NCBI GenBank assembly: GCA_026874595.1
Contig: CM049307.1
Location: 63,020,370-63,084,369, forward strand
DNA length: 64,000 nt
Source: Sipunculus nudus
Lineage: Eukaryota > Annelida > Sipuncula > Golfingiida > Sipunculidae
Direction of reading: 5' to 3'
Position 1 is the stretch's first letter. Each line of letters opens with the position of its first letter. The notes beneath the pieces were generated by a model, which made no database searches, had not been told where the DNA came from, and worked only from the letters and a program-made list of their open reading frames with translations. The translations under genes were made by a program, and so were the position numbers. Shown one piece after another: positions 10,943 to 24,200 of the stretch.

Positions 10943-11529
10943 TGCTCCTCACGGATTTGAGAGAGGCGAGGTTTCACTCATGATGAAGTGGACATTTGAA
11001 TGGTTATTTTTGTGGGTGCACAGCACCATATATGTACGTATGTGTAAATGTATAACATGGGTAAAAAATAAATACTTACAACGTTGACATGCAAATATTT
11101 CTGTAAATATAGCGACACTTTGTTGCTTGCTAAAAGTATGCTAAACTTTCTACATTATCCACTCTTCAGTAATGTTCCGTAATATCCTCATTAAATATTT
11201 TCGTTTGGTTGCCAAGATTTTATATTAGTGAATAAGTTATAATCAGTTTGTGATTAATTTAGTTAATGATTAATTTAATTTTAATCTGACTTTATATTGG
11301 TAAGGTAGAACTACACCATACTTTCTTAACAATCAGAGCCATGAATTAAAAAGTGCTCCAAGTACCGGTAGTTAACAATCTCGCAAATAGAGGGCGCTAA
11401 ATATTGGAATGGCAAAGGTGAGGTCTCGATCTTTTCGTTGAGATTCCCGAACGCTCCTCGGTTTTGTCCAGACTGGCCATCATTAGACTAGATTAGCACT
11501 TCTAAATACATGTGCTTGCACTTGTGTGA

Positions 11530-11621
11530 ATGGGGAACATTTCCTATCAAGTAACATTAAAAAATGTAGTGACTTCAGAATCTGCGTGGAGCGAAAACCT
11601 GATGGGACGAGGACTGGGAGA
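11530..11621 (+). CDS. Weak candidate first exon (MGNISYQVTL...)
   Basis: ATG at 11530 opens 30 codons (starts MGNISYQ, contains SESAWSENLMGRG) and runs to a possible donor GTAAGA at 11622. Its phase (2) does not fit MKK4 exon 2, and no matching acceptor exon was recognised. An N-terminal MGNIS could be myristoylated. May well be chance. Confidence 0.15.
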
Positions 11622-12396
11622 GTAAGATTTTTTTGCTGATATTGACCATTTTCTAATTCCATTAGAATTGAAATCAGTTATAATAGACTGATAATGTTTT
11701 ACTTAACACCCTTTTATTAAAATTTAAACTATAATTTTAAGTGTTTTTATTCAAAAATTCCATTACCATGGCAACTATTCTCCATAATCTTTCTGAATCA
11801 CCCAATCATCAATTTGACATGCAGCAATTACCTCTGTCACCGTCATATATTATTCCTTGCGGAAACAATTATTAAAAAACAGCCTTTATAGCAGGCAGAA
11901 GGTTGACTCTCGTATTATATAATGGACCAGATGTCTGAATCAACCTGAATCAAGTCTGGCAAATTATTTTTTCAACCTTTGACATCATTCTATTAAACAA
12001 AACACTGAGTTACTATTCATGAATATTCATGAATATCACCACTGTGGCGACTGAGTCACGATATTAGGACATCTGGTTGCTCGGGCTTGGAAGGTCAGCG
12101 GTAAAGGTGCCTGCGTATTGTGAGAGCCCTGTATTTATAACATGACATGGTTCACTACCAGCTCCTTTGATGAAAGTCATATAAAAAGTGTGAATAATGT
12201 AATAAGAATGTTTGAATCATCCTACGGTTGATTTCTCGTGAATTAAGCAGACAATAACTGAATGAACATACACATCCTGAAAATATGAGGGAGAATATTT
12301 ATTATTATTAATATTTATTATTTTTATTATTATTATTATTTTTTTATATTATCATTATTATTTTATTCAAACACTATTGAACTCAGATGAACGAAA

Positions 12397-12475
12397 AAGT
12401 GGAGTCGGGGTTCGAACCGATCACGTTGACTCCAGCAGGCCGTGACGGCATCGGCTTCCTCACCAACTACTACTA
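12397..12475 (-). repeat. tRNA-like sequence, possible SINE head
   Basis: The minus strand carries a pol III B-box-like GGTTCGAACCC preceded by a tRNA-like stretch and followed by CTTTTT. The acceptor and T stems do not pair well, so it is not a working tRNA gene. A decayed tRNA-derived SINE is the simplest reading. Confidence 0.4.
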
Positions 12476-14640
12476 GTACAAAAGTTAGTTTTCCTGTTGA
12501 TTGGATATATTCATAATCTTCATAATATTAACTACTCTAACTAGGCCTTATTGTTTGGACTAAAATTTTTCAGCGTGGATTATTTTAACTTTTCTCAATA
12601 TATTTCGTACATTTATAAGATTTTCCTGATTTGTCATAGAGTATTTCATTTCAGTGCACAGTGGTGGTATGTCATGTTTTAATAGCTTCCCCCTGCTGGG
12701 AAACTCATGAACTAATGTTGGAGCAGATAGTACCTTTCTCTTTTCACTGCAGATGTCGCTCTGTTCTTGCTGGCAAAACGCGTTCCCCGAAACATTTTTT
12801 GTTTCCCCCCAAGGGGGGTGGGTTCAATGTTATCATCCCCCTGCTATTTAGAGAATAATATTTATATATTGGAAGTGAAATATATTAATTATTTATATTG
12901 CTGACTTTAATTACATTGACTTTACTTTGAAATATTATGTATATTTAAAAATGTTCATTCGAAGTTATATAAAATTTTAGCAATATCTTAGAAATTTATG
13001 TATAAACAGGGGTCAGTATTGTTTAAGAAATCAACAAGAAGTAAAACCTTTGACCTAAATAATAATTATCTATAAAACCTTCTTGAACTTTTTAATTGTG
13101 CGTGTAATGGCTGGGTACCAAAATGTCATGGAAACAGATAAATATAATCATTCTATTAGCCATAAGATTTAGTCATTGTATAATTTGTATTTTGAAAATC
13201 AGCTATACCTGTTTTATGTTTATTATTGTATAAAAAATGACAGTGTACATTGTAAAGCACTTTTGAACACTCTTTGGGTGAAAAGAGTGATATATAAATA
13301 TGATATAATAATAATGATTATGGTATTTTAATAATTTCTGAAAGAGTGCAGTTTATTAATATTTGAGGAATTTTGGTAACCCGTGGCACATTTTTTTGTA
13401 AATGTTCAAACTGTAGTCTCTCCTCAATATTACAATTAGTCGATCAATTCGTGATCGGTCAGGCTGGTCTCAAGAAACATAATGATTTTTAAAGAATACA
13501 ATTCAAACGCCGTTTCTAATATTAGCAAAGGAAATGGATTAGGTATGCTTCTGAACAAATAATATTGATTGCATTGGTTTGGTATTGGAAAAAAATTAAG
13601 TATAACTTTGCAAAAGTCTTGGAATTCCTCACAGGGGGTGCCGAGTTCGCTCATACAGTAATTATTATGAAGGACCATAATATTTTTTATGCAAAGATCA
13701 CACGTAACTTTGTTCATTTTTATAACAGATATGTTCTATCTTTATTTAATTATAAAACACAATTACATTATTAATTATAACTTTTATTAATTTTGCGCCA
13801 CTTTCTCTGATAGCCCCTCCCCCCCCCCTAAAAAAATAAATAAATAAAAAAGCTATGACGATGACGATAACGTAAGATAACATTTATCAGCCTACAGTTC
13901 CAGGAATTTGTTGTTGACTTGCAATTCATTACATAAAAATAAACGAATACGTAAAACCAGAAAAAAATCTCGGCCTGGCAACTAAGGAAATATGTTTTTT
14001 TTTCTGTTAAAGCATTAAGTATATTCCAATAGAGAGGTCTCTTTGTAAAATACATACCGGTATTCCAATTTATTCTATCGGATATATGTTGAACTTAAAT
14101 ACAGGATGGTCAAGAAGGCCAGGTCTACCAGTACGTGATTACCAGTATTGCGAGTATGATAACGCTAATAATATAAATTTATGGTGTATAATATGCCTGA
14201 AGCATCCAGGAAAATTGTCGTGGTCACGAGTTGACATACCTTGCACAAGTTACATCCATACAACGTCGTGGACGACTGAACCAGCAATGTATCTGCAGGC
14301 GCCCGCTCAAACTAGGAGCGGAATGACCGGAATCAAGTCTTATCTGGTGCACATAATAAACAAAAATGTCAAATATGGCTTTAATAAATATCATAAAACA
14401 CACTACTTGAATCTTCCTTGAATCCTCCATTATTGTACACATAAACGGAGGACCCTTGTATGGGGAGTTAGCACTATAATAAGTGACACGATAATATGCC
14501 AGACATGTCTGGTATTCTAGGTAATTATCATAAATACTGCGTTATATGAAGATGTTATTTTGCCACCAAAATGTCATATACCATTTGGTCTTTCCATCGC
14601 AGTAAATTATCCAGTCTGAACGGTTCAGAATTTTCGGTTT
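12476..14640. other. Intergenic DNA, no gene seen
   Basis: AT-rich with short homopolymers (C run near 13819). The open frames here (13436-13717 minus, 14086-14421 plus) show no family motif or splice-supported structure. Confidence 0.5.
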
Positions 14641-14653
14641 TTCTTTTCATTAT

Positions 14654-14736
14654 GCGCGACCATGGTTTGGGGTCGCGCTGCAGATACCTTTCGTTACGTA
14701 GCGTGCATGACTGAGTCGGGGCCCGTCTCAGTCATG
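14654..14736. other. Two adjacent strong hairpins
   Basis: GCGCGACC (14654-14661) pairs perfectly with GGTCGCGC (14671-14678). CATGACTGAG (14706-14715) pairs perfectly with CTCAGTCATG (14727-14736). They lie about 0.5-0.6 kb upstream of the MKK4 start. Function unknown: structured RNA, small inverted repeat, or chance. Confidence 0.45.
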
Positions 14737-14949
14737 GTACAGGACACCCAGGAAAATAATAAACGTGTGAGATAATTACAAATTTACGATTAACCTAAAT
14801 TTATACAAACAGTTATAAAATGTCATATTATCCCTAATGATTGGCGATATTGACTTTAAAAACATTCTTGAGAAAACCGCACACTCGTTGAATGGAAGTT
14901 CACGTTTAATAAAGTTTTATTGGAGACCTTGAAAAAAAATGCCATTGCG

Positions 14950-15246
14950 GCAATGATGAGCTGGTGCCATCTGTGCGCCGACTTTAAAACTAACGGGACA
15001 TCTCGCGGAAATATCGCATTTTCTCGCAGGTGCTCGTGACGTCACTGGGATTTTCCCGAGTATTTTCATTGATGAGTCATCCTGGAGAAATGAACACCGA
15101 GCCTCAGTAATCCCTACTATAGTACACACTGCCGGTCGAGCTTGTTCTGTACAGCTTCAAGAACCAAGAGGACAACAAATCCGAGTCAACTGTCCATCTG
15201 GACGACCAAGAAAGGCACTTTTCGCCCAGGTCCATCCGTCTCCAAG
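14950..15246 (+). promoter_or_regulatory. MKK4 promoter and 5' UTR region
   Basis: More CG-rich than its surroundings. It holds a palindromic CRE, TGACGTCA, at 15037-15044, directly followed by GGGATTTTCC at 15047-15056, which fits the NF-kappa-B consensus GGGRNWYYCC. TCTCGCGGAAA lies at 15001-15011. No clear TATA box. The start of transcription is not visible; the sites are 190-210 bp before the ATG. Confidence 0.5.
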
Positions 15247-15280
15247 ATGGCGGCCGAGGGCTTTTCTTCAGAAAATCAAG
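15247..15280 (+). CDS. MKK4 exon 1 (predicted)
   Basis: ATG in AAGATGG context (A at -3), coding MAAEGFSSENQ plus the first base of the next codon, then donor GTAAAC. Supported by the CG-rich upstream region and exact phase match to exon 2. The sequence is short and poorly conserved, so an alternative first exon is possible. Confidence 0.65.
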
Positions 15281-18200
15281 GTAAACTGTAACGGAGCATG
15301 GAATTCCCCTGTCAACGTGTGTCAAAGTTTGTGTTCTGGCTGTCAGCAGAGCCGTGAGTCACGCTGACTCCTGGTTATGTCGAAATTGTGTGAATAATAA
15401 TATTCTGTTTGATAAGACTAATTTGTGCACTTCCTGAACCTTGGCAAAGAGAGGTCGCACTTGCCAGGAAGCAATTGTTCTATTCCACTCTTACAACAAA
15501 GCCACTTACCTCTATTATTAATTATAGTTATGTTGATGTGTGATCTTGCTGTATATAGGTGTTACAGGGGCAGTCCCTTTCAATCAATGCAATACACAGT
15601 CAGTACTTGTAGTTGTCATTGTTGTAACCTTCGCAGTTCTAGGAGTACATATTTATTAATGAAGCCAACTCCAAAGTGGGCAAGTCTTTCTTTTGCAGGA
15701 TTAGGAATAAGACGGATATATTTATTAATAACCATAATAATGACATAATAATCAGGTAATTAATTTCTTGACATGTCTGATGCCACAATTGAATGGATGG
15801 ATTATTAAAATTCCCCATAATTATTAGAAATTGGTGTCATATCAAAAATAAAAGATACTGCCTTACTGATATTTCGGGATGATAAACTGGAACTAATTTA
15901 TTTTATTGATGTACCAAGAAGTATGTCAACTGATGCACATATCAGAGCTGGTATGAGCCCAGTCCATAAGGCATAACTCCATGCTGATGCTCTCTTACCC
16001 CCCCCCCCCCCCCCACCCCATTAAGCTCTGGCCTGTCTGCATCCAGCACAAAAATGATACATTCCATTTTCTCAGCCCTCAGATCATGCTGGAAGGCTTG
16101 TCCCCGCTAAATGCTCAAATCCAAGCTTTGCAAACGGTAAATTTTACATTGGAATTATGAAATGTAGCTGACTTTTCCTTCCAACAGCAACATCATGCTT
16201 GCTCCTGAACCATATTTCCAATAATTCCCTCAATTGTACATGCCCTCATACCAAAATACTGTGGAAGTGGTTAATTTTTCGCGTCTGAATTTTCTCGCTT
16301 TTTCCATTTTACAGTGCTCATTAGTGCAGTTTGAATTTTCACACAAATCAGTATGTATGGGATTTCCAACTTGTATCAAATTATGAAAATATTTAAACAG
16401 TTACATAAAAGATAGGTTTGTGAAGCAACATACTTTCCTGGTTCAATCTAACAAGCTTTGGGTAACTGCACACATGCTACCTGGCTATGAGTTAGTGAGT
16501 ACTGTGATTTCACTGGGTAAACAGTACATAATTACCAGGACTAATTACGTTTGATGTTGCTATGGTAATGCACCCAGAAACGCTGTTTGACATATGAGTA
16601 AACTGTAGAATTGCTCACAACAGCAACTGTGATTACTAACTACAAGCAGGCTGCTATGTTTGAACAACAAACAGAGCTGACCATGATCGCAGCTGGCTCT
16701 CAGTCGTACTTCCAAGACATTTGGAGGGCGGTTCTGAAGGTCTTGAAAAGCTATTTGTTTCACATTTGTTTCTACAAATCATTCTTAACTGAAGTGGTTT
16801 TCAGCTGAAATATCAGTTTCCTTGAAATCTTATTACAAGCAACATGACTACTCTAACATCCTGATTGAGGACGCCTCAACTCAAGCGACCATGCAAGGAG
16901 GGGTTCCCAGACTCGCGTAACTGTCAGGCAAGAATTCTGCAGTCTTCCAAGTGGCGAACAATTGTATTGCTCAGCTAGTGACATCACAACCTGCCAAGCA
17001 CTGCTTGTGTGAATACCAAAATTACAATGATAACACTATAAAATAAAAAGTATTGTTCAATTTTTCAGTGCCCCATTAAACATTAACAGTCTATATCTAT
17101 ATAATATTGTGATATACTTGAAAGGAAAGTTATCCTGGAAAAATTAAGTTGACCCATCTACAATGATGAACAGTTACGCATCATGTTTGTCATGTGTTCC
17201 TGTAGCTCCAAAAAAAGTAAACAATTAATTTTATAAATTATAACAGATCTTTTATATTAGCCGTTAATTAAAAATATGTTCATATCTTTTATGTTATCTG
17301 ATAATGAGCAAGAATTTTCTGCCAGTTGTTTATTCCTTTAGGGCTTCCCTGGTCAAATTTTAAGGTTTTGTGCATATAGTTATTGTCCAAATAAATGAAA
17401 TAATGATATATATATATAAATAAATAAATACTGTGGTTACCTTTTTATTCACCAGGGTTTTATTTTTCAAGAATGTGAAATTATCACAAATATGAAACCC
17501 TTTGGAATAAGATGCCCCATCAAATAATATAATGAATAAAAGGGGCAGATGCATCTGCACAAACACATAATTAGTTATCACACCTCTGGAAATAACCTAA
17601 CCTGAGCATGGAATCAAAACTGGCCCGTTCATATAAGCATAAATTATTGTAAAACGTGGTAATCACTGGAGATGAATCTACTGTGACATAAATCACAAGT
17701 GAATGACTGAACAAGAAATGAGTGGGATAGTGTTGGATTCATTCTGAAATTTTAAAAAATACAATTACTTCTTGAATTTATTGTATCTGGTGCAATCGCA
17801 AAAAAATAAACCCTCCTGAATAATTCTAAACTTAGAAATCTCGATATTTCAGGCCCGGGCATATTAAGCCAGCCACAGTATATAAATATAGTTGTGAGAT
17901 CATGAAAATTGAACCCTATGAAACTCTGTAAAACTGAAAAGGCAAAAATTTAACAGTGACAAAGTTATGTTTCAGAGCGGAACCTCCAAATAACAGTGGT
18001 CACCCACTGGTGGAACAGACCAAAGCCTGATATAGTAAAATTATATACGAGAGGGGACATGACAAAGCACTAGTAACATCATACACACCAGAATTAATGT
18101 GTCATTCAAGATAAAGCACCAGTTCTGACATGTCAGGATGTTGTACCACCATGGGCATGTCTTAATGTGCCTTATCTGATATTGCAAAATCAAATTTATA

Positions 18201-21200
18201 TAATGGAACAGATGTGCAGGGGCATGTCAGAGTGATGTACTTAAAATGACATGTCATCAATAGAACTCATGATCCACCACCACTGACATGTGAAATTTAA
18301 ATAAAGTGGAACCTGTCTGAAAGACCACCCTTGGGTGATTTGAAGCATTCACATTGGTTTTAACTAACCTGTCTACAATAAGACCACCTTCAAATTAAGG
18401 CACTTTTGGCCCAGCCCACAGGTGGTCTGATTACACAAGTTTCACTTTACCAGTTATCACATTTCAAGAAATTATTATTCTGTACCAATTAGTGATCATG
18501 TTCCTGCAAGTATATATCAGTATCATTTTCCCGGGAGATGTTTATAATTTAGTGTTTAAGCTATTGTGTCATTATTATATGCCCGTCATATGACTGGAGT
18601 ATTATGGTATGTATACCATCCGTCTGTCCGTCCCTTAACTTTTAGGGTCGCTACAGTAACTTACTAGGGCTTTGATGGATTTTCACGAAACTCACCATAA
18701 CTAATAACCAACAGATTATCTTGGCTGAGTTCGGTTATGGGCAAAATTCATTCATATTTTATAAGGTCACGAGTCACTAGGATACTTTGTGGTGGTTCTG
18801 TGATAATTTGCAAGGAATATGAAGGATTTTGATAAACTCTTCAGAAATGTAAATCAATAAAATATCTCTTCTAAGTTGGATTTCCAGCAAAATCCATGTA
18901 TATTTAATGAGGTCAGAGGTCACTGCACTTTAGAGGCACCTTGGTGACTTACTTATTATTGATATTCATGAAAATCATTATGCATATTTACCAATAGAGT
19001 TTCTCACCTGAATTACCTACTCATCAAATTCACTCATATCTTATGAAGTCAGAGATCACCAGATACAAGACAGACGTTTTATGCACATTTGCAATGCTCT
19101 TGTTATTCCTATGCATTATCGCTGATTCTTTTGCACAACTACTCTGCAGAATGTGATTGTTAAATTTCACAGTGAAAGCCAGGACCATAAAATTATTTTC
19201 ATATTATAAACATGTATAGAGTGGCTGGGATTTGAGCCTGTGGCCTGAAATAAATCACCTGAGCAGTGTGGTAGTCATAGCTGGATGACACACCAAATTT
19301 CCAGATATAGAGATTGTATAGAGAACCGAGTCAGGATTTAGCTATAACTAATCAGTTTGAAATTTCAATAGTGGAGGTGAATTGTGTCCCCATAAGTGGA
19401 TAGATAATAAATTTTCATATATTTTCAAATATGCAGCTGCCCTCAACTACCTTGATTAATGTGTTTTGATCATATGGAAACTGGATTTCTTATGGTACTT
19501 TGTAATACTGATAACTACTACCATACATTCTCAGTATTAATAATATTAGGCTATTAAGTGCCTCTGTTCCATGTTATTACCTTTTCCTTAGGTTTGTAAA
19601 AAGAAAGGATAAGTCAGCTACCTCCAGGTTAAATCTGCAGCCCTCGGTGAAGCATAATGAAGCAAATATATAGTTAACCAGTTGCTATCAAGTGAATTTG
19701 TGAAACAGTAATGACATCTAGAACTTGCAAGTAAACTGTGTTATTTCAAGGGATCATTAGTCACATTTTGATAAGTAAAATAAAATGAATTACGGGATAT
19801 CTCAGATAACTTGAGGATGTTCTACAATAAACCAATGAAGTAATCACTGTTAAATTATGCTATATCTCATATTTGAATTTTAGTGGAAACTGCTAAAAAC
19901 TTGATTACTTTTAATTCATATAAAAAATTGTGTTGAGTAGAATTTTAGGAGAGACCCATTTAGACCCAAGTGTTCTCTGGCATGTGCCATTGTCATAGTC
20001 AGATTTGCTGCTATGTATATATGATAATTTATTTTACTTGTATTCTCAGGGAATCAATCTGTACATATACACCATTTTCAACCAAAAATTGAAATCAGTT
20101 CAATTAAAGTGATAGCTGCTTATGTGAAGTATTTGAAGTTTTTTAATATATATCTCTGTCAGCAGCAAGAAGAAAGAACCTGAAATTGACATTTGATGGC
20201 CAGTCGAAACCACAACAGTCTGCCACAGCAAGCACTGGAATCCTGGCCAACATGGGTCACCCCACACAAATGTGAGTACTGCTTAACAGCATCATTACAA
20301 AAATGATCACTCCTTACAATTATGAGTACTGTAAAACACAACAATGACAAACACAAGTTACCTTCACACAAATTGTAGTACTGCTTTACACAACACAAAT
20401 TACCTAGCAAATTATGTGGACTCTTGACATGCTCAGGTTACTTCCCACAGATATGTCAGCCTTACACAATGGGGACCAGAAAAAAATCACAGGAAAATGC
20501 CCATAAAACAAAGTCACAATTTTTTGTAGGAAATAAAATCATTGGGAAAAAAGACACAGCTAGGGTAGGAATGAAGTCACAGGTTTGTGAAGGAAGAAAG
20601 TCATAAATCTGTGACTTAATTTCCTACACCAAATTGTGAATTTTTTCCTGTGACATTTGTCCTTGTAAAGAATCTTGTACACAACGGTCTGTACACCACA
20701 TACGTTAATTCAGACAGCAGGAGTACAGCCTTGCAAAACTTCCTAACCTGATTTCGTTACCCCACACTAGTTAAGTATATAAATAAAATATTAAATATAA
20801 ACTTTGAGGAGAGAGCCCAGCGTTTTACCCACTCAGCTGCCCAGGCCCCATATACTTGTATCATCCAACTGACTCAAGTTCCTGGCAAGCATATAAACCT
20901 GACACAATCCAAATAGCCGTGACCAAATTGACTCAGTAGGCAAAAGGATAATTTGGCAGGTAAGCCTACTTGAGTCATGATACAAGTAATATCAAGGAAT
21001 GTATCCCAGTGGTCTTACATCAGGTTGCATTCATATTGTGGTCAACGGCCCATAATCTCAGTATTATGCTAAGATCGATAAATTTTAAAAAATAGTATAC
21101 ATGTGAGCTCACAGCCCAAACTGAAACACAGTCTCCATGGACATTGGTCATTTCCTGTATCACCTGCAAGTTGCCTGCATCCTGTAAGCCTCGCTAGCCA

Positions 21201-24200
21201 TGCTTGTGTTCATGCGGTCATAATTTCAACATACATGCCAAGGGGTTTACCAGTGTGTTGGGTTAAAACAGAACTGTTCTTGCTCATGTTTTGTATTACT
21301 AAAAAGTACATAAAAAATGGTAACGATTGGTCTGGTCTATGTTGATTGACAGTGTACCAGTAGGCCATAAAGCATTGTCAGAATGACGAATATATTTGCA
21401 TCTTCATAAGGCCTTATAATGCGTTCCTCAGACTTAGATGTAAAGACACTCTGGTGCCAGTGATCTGGTCATAATGCCAGAGGGTCGATATAACTCTACA
21501 ATCCAAAAGTCATAAAGCACAACAACATGGCTCACTGGCATCATATAACCTTAATGAGAGTACAACCAAAGATAACTGCTTGGTCTGTGTACAGTGGTCC
21601 CTGGTTTGAGAGACCACCAGATCAAAAGACCACATGTTGCAAGGATTGTCCTGGCCCTTTATTATGGCCTTATTTCTGCCCCTAAGTCCCCCCTTTTTTT
21701 CTGGAGAGAAGGCTCCAGTTTTGAAAGAAATAATAATACATGTATTGTTAATGACAATTTTCCCCTGTCATTGATAGTTTACCTTTAAAATAAAGCAGCC
21801 ACCTGCCATAAAGAACCATGATGATGATTTATTGTGAAATGGGCAGTTTCATTGAAGATGAAAACCAACAGAGACAGTCTGAATGAAAAAGAAAAGTGAG
21901 ACAGCTAAAGTGATGGTGAACAGGTACAGAAACAGCTGATCATGAGTAACAGTGAGAGACAGCTAAGATGATGAACAGGAACAAAACAGCTGATCATGAG
22001 TAACAGTGAGAGACAGCTAAGATGATGAACAGGAACAAAACAGCTGATCATGAGTAACAGTGAGAGACAGCTAAGATGATGAACAGGTACAGAAACAGTT
22101 GATCATGATGAACAGTGAGAGACCGCTTAGATGATGATGAACAGGAAGCTAGTGACAGCTCATATGATGATGAACAGTGAGAGACAACTTCGATGATGAT
22201 AAAGTGAAAACAGTTTAGAAGATGATGAAAAATGACATAAACATCTGAGACAATGAAGAACAGGGAGTTACAACTCGATGATGAACATTTATTAAAACAG
22301 CTGTGATGTAAAAATATAATGCTCATTTCAAGGAATTTTAAGTTGATCCAGATTCCAGACTGATATGGAAGTGTTTGACCAAAGGTGAAAAGTGAATGGA
22401 AATTAATGAGGCTCCAGTGGACAACATGAATACATGTATGCTCAATGTAACACAGACCTAATTTTAAAACAGTACAAATATCATGTTTGTGTTGTGATTT
22501 CTCAGCTTTCTTTTATTTGAATTTATATGTAAGGTGTAAATAAGATTAATGCTCTGTATTACAGGCCATGAAATCTTTTGATTATAGATGATTTCAGTAT
22601 AATAGTAATAAGGGGTAATGGTAGGAAACGATTAACCTATCCACCACAATGCTCTGCCCTTTTAACCTAATTATTAAAATGAGTCCCAAAAACGCTCCTA
22701 CACAGGTCTTCCATGCCCATGATAAGAGCTGCTTACAACATAATGATGTCACAAAGGCCAATGTCGCATGAAGTTGTGTGGACTGACAGCATCAACTGGT
22801 ATCCCTGTCCCCCATTGTTTAATATATATCGCAGTCATTATGAACTGTCTTGTAATATTTTGGTTTGCTTGTCTCATACAATTTATGTGCCAGGTAAGAG
22901 ATTATTATTTACTCTAGGGGGGGAATGGCTCCAGCAATCTTTAGCCTAGAACTTTTTATACTGTCTCCTTTGCATAAAAAAAAAAATATCCCAGAAAACA
23001 TGCGGACATGGGTACAGGTACAGACTACACTTGTTTTGTTTGACAGAGCTCTGTCAAATTATGCAAATTTTGTTTTTGTCGGATGATTGAGGCTTACAAT
23101 GTTTACTGTCACCTGATTGGTTGCTCATTAGTCCAATGCTTATAATTGTTCATTTAATAAATATGCGTTCAAGGTCACATAGAGTTCATAGATAGGTCAA
23201 TTATCAGATGGTCCTCGACAGCCAACTATTTATTCCTGACCAACCAACAGATCTGCATGGACTAAGCTCTTGCATGCACTTAGAACTGACCCATGTGATT
23301 CTGATTTACACAGAATAAACTCATGTTTTGGTTTTGTGTGGGTTGATAAAGAAGAACTCTCCTAAATACAGTTCTTATGAAGGAATGAGACACTGAAGGG
23401 TCCAGGTGTAGGACTTCCCAGCATAATCTTATAAATATTTTCAAAGTATCCTAAACTAGTATAAATTTGTCATCTTTGCAGATGCCTGTTTGTACCCTAC
23501 TCCCTTCCATTATGGGTCCAATCACTGCTAAGCTCTCTTCTGTGAGAGGTTCATGCATTGACACTCCCTTTTGAGCATCTCTGACGTCATGTCCTATTTC
23601 TGTTTGCATGTCAAACCCTCACTGATTCACTTCTCACAAGCATTTGAAAGTTTTCCTTTATTTCTTTGGCATGAGCTAAAACCTGGATGTTGCAAGTCAA
23701 ATGCTGAATTGAGATTGTCATGTTGTAATGATAAGTTACAGAAAAAGGTGTAATGGACATAAATTATTAAAAAAAGCTTCAAACCTGTAGAAACCTGAAG
23801 AAGATTGTAAATGAAATCAAGGTGGAATAAAAAGATAGTTCAGAAGTGAACAACATTTTGTCATAAACTGATAAAGATACAGAAAAAAAATATATACTTG
23901 ACAGGGTTGTCATTTACATAGAATACTGCCAAATTTATGTGGTTTTCATTATGTTGAGTGGATTGATATGATTTATCTTTAAAGTACCAGAGAGTGATTA
24001 ATAAAGACTGATAAATTTATATTGACTGATAACTAATGATTTAATTTTTACGGATAAACAGTTTCTGCAGTCATGCTGTTGGAAATATGTCCATAATTGT
24101 TCTTACCCAGGGTGAAAGTGTCATCTTCATGTGCAAAACAATTAAGACACTCCTGAAAAAAAGATTAATAAGTTTAATAAAAAGTTTAATATCCATAAGA

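Larger units (their letters stand above)
15281..20162. other. MKK4 intron 1
   Basis: 4.9 kb with no other gene seen. Contains a 17-base C run (15998-16014), a mariner-type MITE (18302-18449) and a degenerate tandem element (18580-19085). Degenerate tRNA-like words near 19210-19260 are too weak to call. Confidence 0.6.

Noticed and set aside
11530..11621. Alternative first exon for MKK4
   Set aside because: Its end phase (2) does not join exon 2 in frame; kept only as a weak independent exon candidate.
12397..12475. Functional tRNA gene
   Set aside because: B-box and terminator are present, but acceptor and T stems do not pair and no clear anticodon arm forms.
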